Of a DNA stretch of 64,000 nucleotides, positions 56,921 to 64,000 are shown piece after piece. The notes below the pieces were generated by a model. The model had not been told where the DNA came from, made no database searches, and saw only the letters and a list, made by a program, of their open reading frames with translations. The stretch covers positions 31,231,069 to 31,295,068 of the forward strand of contig CM067449.1 in assembly GCA_034508935.3 (NCBI GenBank), read 5' to 3'. The DNA is from Berghia stephanieae. Its lineage: Eukaryota; Mollusca; Gastropoda; Nudibranchia; Aeolidiidae. How positions within the stretch are numbered: the stretch's first letter is position 1; each line of letters starts with the position of its first letter. The translations under genes and the position numbers were made by a program.

Positions 56921-57299
56921 CTAAGGGCTAACTCACACCTGAGACTGACTCCGACGACCCGGCACTGCCATCCTCTGACGTCTTCCGGATAAATACGTCG
57001 GGCACGGACAAAATACTAAGAATAAAGAGAAAAGCCGATAGACCTACCCATACCAAGCTCGAAAAAAAAAGCGGCAGAGGACGTCGATTGCTTAGTATGG
57101 GTAGGTAACGTCCGCCCAGCAGGGGTGTAAACATTGTAAAGCCTTTAAGCACATTTAGTGGATATTGCCCTATATAAAGCTCAATTCTTTTTAGGTCTTC
57201 TCTTTATTCTTTGTATTTTATCCGTGCCCGACGTTTTTATCCGGAAGACGGCAGAGGACGGGTCGTCGGAGTCAGTCTCCGGTGTGCGTTAACCCTAAG
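56921..57299. mobile_element. foldback N, about 110-bp inverted arms
   Basis: Left arm 56,921-57,030 begins CTAAGGGCTAACTCACACC. Right arm 57,193-57,299 ends GGTGTGCGTTAACCCTAAG. The arms share GAGACTGACTCCGACGACC, CGTCTTCCGGATAAA and GTCGGGCACGGA. A second, inner stem (CCTACCCATAC / GTATGGGTAGG) and a SINE-1 tail (57,136-57,190) lie between them. Single copy in the window. Confidence 0.88.
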
Positions 57300-57374
57300 G
57301 CATTCGGTATTTGTTTTGCTTTGTTTTTGGTTGATTTCTTTCACGCGCCGCTAGTGGTCTTATTCTATTACACA

Positions 57375-57436
57375 CGTCATGGCCGTTATGTCTCGACATA
57401 CGTGTTAAGTATTGCGCTTTGAGCACGTTTAGTGGT
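57375..57436 (+). mobile_element. SINE-1 tail fragment
   Basis: GGCCGTTATGTCTCGACATA then GCGCTTTGAGCACGTTTAGT. Confidence 0.7.
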
Positions 57437-57585
57437 AATTGTCATGGTCTGATGAGCGCTCAAGTGCTAACTCGGCTTCATTTATAAAATGTGACAATTA
57501 ACTCACTCAGCCCTAACACCGGCAATCATGGTATGACTTTTACACCATCATTTTTTCCTTTTATTGGTTCTCCGAGTTACAAATT

Positions 57586-57760
57586 ATAGATAGAACGAAG
57601 ATGACGTCACTCAAGCCTTTGTTATTGTATTTTGCCACCCGCGTTTGTGAGTGATTCTCACTAAGTTGTATTAACCAGACTATATAAGTTTAAGGTTACA
57701 CACGGTTTTGTGTGTTGGTCCGTCATACTTCCGGATAGCATTGCTATGAGCTTCTTAGCA
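57586..57760 (-). mobile_element. MITE-A, far end missing
   Basis: ATAGATAGAACGAAGATGAC to GCTATGAGCTTCTTAGC. Ends before GCGCATACTATCTAT. Confidence 0.83.
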
Positions 57761-57869
57761 TATATGCTTCTTTTTGCATATTTCCTATGCGACTGTTTTA
57801 ATTTAACGATTTCTAATCGAGTCATCTAGGTGTCTTTCCAGAGTAGGTCAATTGACAGGTAAATGACAT

Positions 57870-58172
57870 CGTGCGGCTATGTGGTCTAGTGGTATGACAC
57901 TCGCTTTCGGATCGGAAGGTCCTGGGTTCGAGCCTCGCTCGGCGCATAGTTGAGTCCTTGGAAAAGACTCTTTACTCACATTCTCTCACCGTACTCAGGT
58001 GTAAAATGAGTACCTGGCCGTCAACAGCGTTGTCTTTGTCCGAAAAATTGTAATATCGCCTAACAGGCGTCATGTCTCGTTCTACATGTTAAATGTTGCT
58101 GTTGACCAGGGACCCCTTGTAAAGCGCATTGAGCACGTTAAGTGGATATTGCGCTATATAAATGCTCAATTT
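57870..58172 (+). mobile_element. SINE-1, copy nearest consensus
   Basis: GTGCGGCTATGTGGTCTAGT GGTATGACACTCGC through GGGTTCGAGCCTCGCTCGG to ATTGCGCTATATAAATGCTC AATTT. A and B boxes are intact. Use it as the reference for the family. Confidence 0.93.
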
Positions 58173-58279
58173 AAATTTAAAGATGTGTGAATACCTTCTT
58201 TGAGAACTGAACCCGAGACTGAAGTTGTATAGTATTCGTGGAGCATAACTGTCATTCATTGATTGAAAATGGTGTTCCA

Positions 58280-58415
58280 CGTAAATGAGTAATGTCCACT
58301 GAACTGTATTAACCCGACTATAAACGTTCATGGATACACACAGTTTTGTGTGTTGGTCCGTTATACTTCCGGATGGCAATGTTATGAGCTTCTTAGCCAA
58401 GTGCATACTATCTAT
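58280..58415 (-). mobile_element. MITE-A, CRE end missing
   Basis: GTAAATGAGTAATGTCCACT to GTGCATACTATCTAT. Joined head-to-tail with the next copy. Confidence 0.85.
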
Positions 58416-58523
58416 AGATAGTTCGAAGATGACGTCACTCAGGTCTTTCTTATTGTTGTTTGCCATCCGCGTTTATGAGTAATGCTCAGTGAACTGTATT
58501 AACCCGACTATAAACGTTCATGG

Positions 58524-58599
<76 letters not shown>

Positions 58600-58600
58600 A
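58524..58600. repeat. (AAT)n tail of the LINE
   Basis: Pure AAT array that begins exactly at the insertion point in MITE-A. Confidence 0.95.
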
Positions 58601-59917
58601 CATTTATACAGCGCTCATTCTCGTGTAAAACACAAGCTCTGGGCACTTTACAATATAAATTATCAATTTTAAGTGAAAAAAAAAATCATAGCCAAATCAA
58701 AGATTCATAGAGTCAATAAAAACAAATACAGTAAAAATGTGTCTTGAGATTCTTTTTAAAGGTAGGTAAAGACTTACACTACCTCAGACCACGTGGTAGT
58801 TCATTCCAAATCTTGGGGCCGAAACAAGCAAACGATCTATCACCAAATTTTGTTCTTGATCTTTTTTCCGAAATTTTCGTTTGGTCATTACATGATCTTA
58901 AAGTGTAATTTTCAAATTTACACATGACCACGTGATCTGTGCTATACCAGTCAAACACTTATAAACAAGACACGCTGATTTGTAATATGTGCGCTTTTCA
59001 ATGGGCAACCAGTGGAGAGAGGCTAACAAAGGGGTTGCATGATCAAACTTTTTTTTTGCCAAAAACTAATCTTGCTGCACTGTTTTGCAGTAGTTGTAAT
59101 TGTTTAATAGAAGCCTGAGGCAAATTGACAAGCAGGGAGTTACAATAATCTAGTTTCGAAAAAAATGAGGGAGACAACCAATGTTTTACATGTTCCAATT
59201 GCAATATACTGACAGATCGAACTGATTTTCTTCAATTGAAAGTATAGATAGTATGCAGATGACGTCACTCAGGCCTTTGTTATTGTTTTTGCCATCCGCG
59301 TTTGTGAGTTGTTCTCACTAAACTGTATTAACCAGACTATAAAAGTGCATGGTTACACAGAGTTTGTGTGTTGGTCCGTTATACTTCCGGATGGCAATGT
59401 TGTGAACTCCTTGGCCAAGCGCATTCTATCTATAAAGATTTACAGAGGGCAGAAATGTGAGCTGACATTCTCATTTCTGAATCAAAATAGACACCCAAAG
59501 TTTTCACAGTCTTTGAAACTTTGATCTTTTCACCCCCAATCATTACCTCAAGACCATCATTCACCTTCAACTGCCCTCTATTTCCCACAATCATCACTTC
59601 TGTTTTTAACTCATTCATTTTCAACTTTTTTGCATCCATCCACTCTTTTACATCCGTCACACATTCTTCCACACGTTTCACAATATTTTCGAGATTTTGT
59701 GTTTCATCAGTAACATAAAGTTGCGTATCATCTGCATAGAGATGATAGCGCAGCCCATGACCAGTGATGACATTAGATAATGGAGAAGTATACAAAACAA
59801 AAAGAATTGGACCCAAAACAGAGCCTTGGGGAACACCAAAAGACAATGTATGTTGACGAGAAAGTTTGTCTAAAATCACAACCTGTTGCGTTCTGCCATC
59901 TTAATAAGATTCACACA
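58527..59917 (-). mobile_element. CR1/L2-like LINE, 3' end, inserted in MITE-A
   Basis: The minus-strand frame from 59,879 reads [35 protein letters not shown] (catalytic YADD) and [18 protein letters not shown] to CKSL, where a MITE-A interrupts. Beyond it the RT continues FQLKKISSI, KLDYCNSLLVNLPQAS, QNSAARLVFG, LHWLPIEKRTYYKSACLVYK and FGDRSFACFGPKIWNELP. The 3' UTR ends GAGCGCTGTATAAATGTGTA and an ATT array. Frame changes lie between some of these blocks, so it is dead. 5'-truncated within the RT domain, as is usual for target-primed insertion. Confidence 0.9.
59244..59433 (-). mobile_element. MITE-A inserted in the LINE
   Basis: ATAGATAGTATGCAGATGAC to GCGCATTCTATCTAT. The LINE frame reads through if the empty site was TATA. 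Confidence 0.93.
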
Positions 59918-60000
59918 GGATACACACAGTTTTGTGTGTTGGTCCGTTATACTTCCGGATGGCAATGTTATGAGCTTCTTAGCCAAGCGCATACTATCTA

Positions 60001-60209
60001 TAGCCTGACACTAGAACCCACCGAGACATATAGTTTTAAGTAATTTTTTTAATATTAATGAGTTGTCGTTAATAGTGCTCAAGGAAACAAGTGATTCCAT
60101 TGGTTGACCTATTGAATGCAATCACGATTTGACTTCTTTTATGGCCAAAGATTTGTCTTTTGACATAATTTTTTGGTCAATGTCAGGCTATAAGTTAACG
60201 ATGGTTACG
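60001..60209 (-). mobile_element. MITE-C, left end missing
   Basis: AGCCTGACACTAGAACCCAC to AAGTTAACGATGGTTACG. The outer 18 bp on the left are replaced by the adjoining MITE-A end. Confidence 0.83.
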
Positions 60210-60211
60210 AG

Positions 60212-60476
60212 CTATCCCAGTTTCTTTAGCGTTAAACGGACATTCATAACTTCCTGTCCTTTGTAAAGCACTTTCCGAAATATCAAAACACGTCCGGCTC
60301 CTCAATAATTTGATTCTAAACAAAAGAAAGAAAATCGGTACTTTTATTTTTCAAGATGTCAAGATGATCATAGCCTTCTCCAAGGACTCAACTATGCGCT
60401 GAGCGAGGCTTCGAACCCAGGACCTTCCGATCCGAAAGCGAGCGTCATACCATTAGTCCATATTATAGCCGCACGA
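60212..60476. mobile_element. SINE-4 tail, MITE-B scrap and SINE-1 head in series
   Basis: 60,212-60,295 matches a SINE-4 tail (TTTAGCGTTAAACGGACATT). 60,305-60,372 is a piece of MITE-B (GATTCTAAACAAAAGAAAGA). 60,374-60,476 is a minus-strand SINE-1 head. Confidence 0.65.
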
Positions 60477-60479
60477 TGG

Positions 60480-61506
60480 GTGGAAGTCCATCGATTCTTG
60501 GATGTAAACGGCTTTCTTTGGTTAGGAGTTGAGTGATCTACTGACTGACCCCCAATCGGTCAGTGACATGGCTATGCTATTTTCTTTGTCATTCACAAAG
60601 AGGTAGACAAGGTAATTCCACCAGACCACTTCAAGCAGAGTAATTTTCAGACGAGAATTACGCATAATCCATTTTTCAGGCCAAATTTGGATTGCCAGAT
60701 TAATTTTGTAAAATAAGAAAAATGCCAAATAGTCACAGAAAAAAAAATAATAAAGCAAAATGAATGGTCATAAAAACAGCCAAACTTTTTCCAGACATCA
60801 TTTTTTCTGCTAGAATGCCCATGAGGAAATAAAATCTCCCCTTTATTTTCTCTACTATGAAGGGGTTTCTTATAAATAAAAATTCCACCTTGTCCTGCTA
60901 GTTTAAATATTATAATTTGTATATGTTGTGAATTTATTGTTATTTTGTCTATAAAATAGATAGTTGATATTAAGTGAATTGAAAAAAAAAATCAAAGATT
61001 TGTGACAAAACACTACACACAAATTGTCTATACCAAACATGCTTTAAAAAAACAAAACAAAAATAAACAACATCAATTAACCCCCCCCCCCCCCCCCCCA
61101 CCAAAAAAAAAAAAATAAACAAACAACAAACAAACGTCTAGTGTCTGGAAACTGGCATCAATAAAAGCCAAGTTGGCGACTCTTTGTCAAAACCAACACA
61201 ACAACTTCCTTATAATTATAGGATGTTTTTAGGTCTAAGAACGAGATCCCACCCCCGTCTAATTCTAGGCCACAAAGGGTACTACAGTCTGTCGGGGTTT
61301 CCCTAACCATATTAATAAAATTATTATCGGAAACAGAACACTTTTTTACATTAGTTGAGTCCCTATGACAAATCCATTCACAAAAATTGAACAACGAAAC
61401 AATTCTGGTCTTTGATCAAATGAATCAAAAGGTATTTATGTCGGAATTATATGAATTCTAGAACTCGAATGAATTTTGGTCAATTTTGTTTGACTTTGAT
61501 AGAGTT
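60480..61506. other. no recognised gene; poly-C at 61,080
   Basis: AT-rich DNA. A 78-codon minus-strand frame (61,158-61,394, CGLELDGGGISFLDLKTS) looks protein-like but I cannot place it. It lies between repeats and may be retroelement debris. Confidence 0.35.
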
Positions 61507-61695
61507 TAAAGAGGTGGAAAGTTGGCGTCACTCAGCACTTTGTTATTATCTTTCAGACAGCCTGTTAATGATAAATACTTAGTGAAGTATATCAATTAGA
61601 CTACCTTTTATGGTTACATACAGTTTTGTGTGTTGATATGTTTTATTTGGCAGGCGCATGTTATGAGTATTTTATCTACACGCATAACTTCATTT
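61507..61695 (-). mobile_element. MITE-A-prime
   Basis: AAAGTTGGCGTCACTCAGCA to AGTATTTTATCTACACGCAT. CRE reads TGGCGTCA. Confidence 0.68.
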
Positions 61696-61851
61696 GAGTG
61701 AGTACATCATATACTAATTTCACTCTTTAGATTGGTGAACAAATATAAATTACAAAGACCTATCCATGCAGAGCAAGTAGGTATGCGAGTCTTGTGACTT
61801 GTTGTTTTAATGAATTGTGTGCGTTAGTGAGAGTCTTATTCATTCATAGAA

Positions 61852-62030
61852 ACAGGACATGACAGAACTGCATCAAATCTGTGCAAATGGAAACTTGAGA
61901 ACAGTGGTGCCTGCCGGAAGTGTCAGGCAGCTCCAGAGATCAGCGATCCCATCGTCCTCAACTGTCCAGTAACGTGGCTTGCAGGTGGCTATGAAAGAGT
62001 TCTTTGGACGGGGGAAGACTTCAGAAGCCA
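61852..62030 (+). mobile_element. LINE ORF2 C-terminal fragment
   Basis: HDRTASNLCKWKLENSGACR KCQAAPEISDPIVLNC, then WLAGGYERVL, aligns with the fragment at 18.9 kb. The zinc-knuckle His is Asp here. The frame runs into the CTA array. Confidence 0.75.
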
Positions 62031-62111
<81 letters not shown>

Positions 62112-62112
62112 A

Positions 62113-62172
<60 letters not shown>
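62031..62172. repeat. (CTA)n microsatellite
   Basis: About 47 units, one CAA interruption. Confidence 0.97.
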
Positions 62173-62173
<1 letters not shown>

Positions 62174-62298
62174 TTCATAGAAACCATCAATCCTTTTAAA
62201 AATAGTGTTCACATGTGTGCTGCTGACCTATTAATAGCGCTCACTTGGTTGGACAAAACTAAGAGACATAATTTTTGATAAACGCATTCACGAAATAG

Positions 62299-62630
62299 AA
62301 CTTTGAGGAATGGAAAAGGAATAAACCAACAGGAGGGGAACTAATTGAAGATCCCTGTAAAATTCTCCCAGGTCTACATGATCCACCAAGGAAATAATGG
62401 GTAGCTGCAAATAGACTACGGTCAAAACATACAAGAACAGCTGCCAACATGCTTAAATGGGGGCTCCAAGGATCACCAACATGCCCAAAGTGCAACCAAG
62501 CATCACAATATGCAAACCACCTCGTACTAGATTGCACAGAGACAAAACTTGAAGGGGATTTGAAACCATCAACAAATGTGATGATGACTTCCGAACCTGG
62601 ATTGATACCTTGAACATAGAAGTGTAGCCG
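62299..62630 (+). mobile_element. LINE ORF2 C-terminal fragment
   Basis: NFEEWKRNKPTGGELIEDP, then LPGLHDPPRK, an in-frame stop, WVAANRLRSKHTRTAANMLK and SPTCPKCNQASQYANHLVLD C. Same protein end as at 18.9 and 61.9 kb but a separate, divergent copy. Here both Cys pairs and the His are kept. Confidence 0.78.
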
Positions 62631-62645
62631 AACGATACTACTACT

Positions 62646-62762
62646 ACCAAATAGAACGATTGAAGTTGACGTCATCGGCTCTTTGTTATTGTTTTTTAGT
62701 CAGCCGATTGGGTGATAGTTCTCAATGAAATCCTTCTGATAGATTATAAGCGTTAAAGGAAT
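62646..62762 (-). mobile_element. MITE-A-prime, partial
   Basis: AAATAGAACGATTGAAGTTG ACGTCA to GATTATAAGCGTTAAAGGAA. Stops at the SINE-5 border. Confidence 0.68.
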
Positions 62763-62850
62763 CGATCTGAAGGTTCGAAGAGGACTGATTTTTGGGGAGG
62801 TTTTTATCTTGTATTTTTCTTTCTTGCTTTGTCTGGCACTTTTTCAGATT
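62763..62850 (+). mobile_element. SINE-5, partial
   Basis: CTGAAGGTTCG (B-box remnant) then TTGTATTTTTCTTTCTTGCT TTGTCTGGCAC. Confidence 0.65.
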
Positions 62851-62854
62851 TTTA

Positions 62855-63103
62855 TGTCACACCAAAGAGTGTGTAGGGTAACGTAGTTACCAAGAGCTCT
62901 CACTTCTCTTAACCGCAATGCTATTGTCGGGTGCCAGGCGAGACAGCGAGGTGAGTGTGCTCCGCGTGTATCATGCGCGCTAGGCTTACTGATACAATGA
63001 AGAAAATACGAGTAGAAGACGGAAGATGCGTGGCTTCACCAAAAGCGGGAAGTGAGAGCTCTTGGTAACATAACAGTCGTTACCTACACGCTCTTTGGTC
63101 ACA
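62855..63103. mobile_element. foldback O, about 55-bp arms
   Basis: TGTCACACCAAAGAGTGTGT to ACCAAGAGCTCTCACTTC on the left. The right arm is its inverse, ending CTACACGCTCTTTGGTCACA. The 140-bp middle is GC-richer than the flanks. Single copy in the window. Confidence 0.85.
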
Positions 63104-63543
63104 CCCATGCCTGATCCCTAATGTGTAACTTACTTTGAAATTAACCAGTAGATTTTTCACCAATCAAAACATGGAATTTGTGACACACTTTCACACGTGC
63201 TCGGACAAACGTAGTTGGTTGTTTATAAACAATAACGTGAATGAATTCGACCTCCATCTGATTGTTGTTATTGTTTTTATATTGACAAATGAGTGACTAG
63301 TTATCACATGGTTTTCTCGATCATATTAAAAATGTTTAAGTTTACACATTGTTTTCTGTGCTGATTCTATTGATCAAGCGGTAGAACAGTGGGTATTTTT
63401 CTTAACACATACCTTCGATTGTAAAACATGTGTAGTTTGCTGTGTCTACCAATCACTGCCATTGTTTACATGATGACGAGTGTCCGAGAGGCGTGGTTAT
63501 CTACCGGTTAATATTCACTAAATATGGCCAAAAGGTTTTACAG
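63104..63543. other. no gene; weak MITE-A-prime resemblance
   Basis: TTGTTATTGTTTTTATATTG and AAGTTTACACATTGTTTTCT near 63,265-63,360 recall the A-prime order, but too much has changed to set ends. Confidence 0.4.
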
Positions 63544-63680
63544 AGGTTCCCAAACCAGCAGTAACATTTAACATATAGAAAAACTAATTTAAAAGATACA
63601 CCAATGCAACAAATCAACATGTTTCGACTGGGGATCAAACCTCAAACCCTCTGATTTCGGGTCAGACGTGCTATCATTAC
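63544..63680 (-). mobile_element. SINE-1 tail scrap and SINE-5 head
   Basis: 63,544-63,597 (GTTTTACAGAGGTTCCCAAA ...) is SINE-1-like. 63,610-63,680 (GACTGGGGATCAAACCTCAA) matches the SINE-5 B-box region. Confidence 0.55.
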
Positions 63681-63829
63681 ATCAAATAGATTACCCGATA
63701 GTTGGGACTAGTTAATGCCTATGATATTCCTCTTAAAGGTTTTACCATTTTACGCTGTGAACCCCAGCTTGCGTCACAAAAATCGACGAAGACGAAGACA
63801 TTAGAGTAGCTACTTACATACTTACTTAC

Positions 63830-64000
63830 TTAGGCCGCCCTTTGAGCCACAAGTCTTCGACATTCTGTCCTGTCCTCCATAAGCGTACCCAGCTCCCGGG
63901 TGTTGTCCATTCCTGTGTCATCTAGCAGACAGTCAATGTAAGTTTTATTCTGCCTGCCTCTACTTCTGGTTCTCTCAGGTGGTTCCCATAGCACAAGACT
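63830..64000 (-). mobile_element. LINE ORF C-terminus, continuing past the window edge
   Basis: The minus-strand frame is open from the window edge: SLVLWEPPERTRSRGRQNKT YIDCLLDDTGMDN, then TLMEDRTECRRLVAQRAA and a stop, followed by a TAAG/TTAC repeat tail. GRGRQ...Y.D.L..DTG and the final R..W/CR are typical of the end of non-LTR retrotransposon ORFs. It is uninterrupted over 56 codons, so it could belong to a younger copy than the others here. Confidence 0.65.

Larger units (their letters stand above)
58414..60001 (-). mobile_element. MITE-A split by a LINE
   Basis: The left part ends ACGTTCATGGATA (58,526). The right part starts GGATACACACAG (59,918) and ends CATACTATCTAT. GGATA is repeated on both sides of the LINE. 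Confidence 0.88.

Noticed and set aside
61158-61394. 78-codon minus-strand frame as a host gene
   Set aside because: It looks somewhat protein-like but has no recognised domain and lies among repeats, so I left it as unassigned.
62259-62675. 138-codon minus-strand frame
   Set aside because: Antisense of the LINE C-terminal fragment, whose sense frame carries the zinc-knuckle residues.

Overview
This window is animal DNA with no recognisable intact host gene. It consists of transposon debris, tRNA-derived SINEs, short DNA-transposon derivatives (MITEs) and long microsatellites. Short trinucleotide and dinucleotide tracts of up to about 430 bp, SINEs ending in a GCGCTATATAAA-type tail, CR1/L2-like LINE remains, a Penelope-like retroelement, and Tc1 and mariner transposase relics together suggest a marine invertebrate such as a mollusc or similar lophotrochozoan. 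The sequence alone does not fix the species. Nearly every long open reading frame is either a translated microsatellite or a reading frame through a transposon. One 30-codon frame at 47.2 kb is the only candidate piece of a host gene, and it is weak.

Family names used here are mine. MITE-A is about 190 bp, with ends ATAGATAG / CTATCTAT, a CRE-type octamer TGACGTCA near one end, and internal inverted TTGCCATCCG / CGGATGGCAA; an older relative is called A-prime. MITE-B is about 305 bp with TTCAATAGTC-type terminal inverted repeats. MITE-C is about 237 bp with 30-bp inverted ends CGTRGCC... . MITE-D is about 240-280 bp and flanked by TTAA. MITE-G is about 260 bp with ends CAATGGGGATGATCTAT. Foldbacks K, M, N and O are elements with long inverted arms. 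SINE-1 to SINE-6 are tRNA-headed repeats; SINE-1, with a tRNA-Arg-like head, has about 23 copies or pieces. E is an LTR-like repeat. F, J and others are unclassified interspersed repeats. For MITE-A, + means the CRE end is on the right.

Layout. 0-7 kb: SINEs and the first MITE-A/B clusters. 7.2-9.2 kb: a large ATT/CAT tract, an LTR-like repeat and a SINE. 9.4-15 kb: dense nested MITE-A/B/C/G. 15-24 kb: SINEs nested in SINEs, satellites, a LINE end and a second LTR-like repeat inside a SINE. 24.6-27.4 kb: a Tc1 transposase relic joined directly to a Penelope-like element with a GIY-YIG domain and a hammerhead-like motif. 27.5-30.7 kb: sparse. 30.7-39.7 kb: a second dense MITE field. 40-46.4 kb: a LINE RT fragment, SINE-2 and long trinucleotide satellites. 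46.4-53.2 kb: MITE-A/B and foldback M. 53.3-57.3 kb: a mariner with both ends visible, carrying MITE-A and MITE-B, then foldback N. 57.5-60.5 kb: a three-level nest, with a LINE inside a MITE-A and another MITE-A inside that LINE. 60.5-64 kb: LINE C-terminal pieces and foldback O.

The main result is the MITE network. MITE-A inserts into TATA, including the TATA at its own ends and in its own middle, which produces palindromic dimers and nests. Three otherwise unrelated MITE families (A, B and C) all carry the CREB/ATF palindrome TGACGTCA. By hand count there are about 40 exact copies in 64 kb, where about one is expected by chance.
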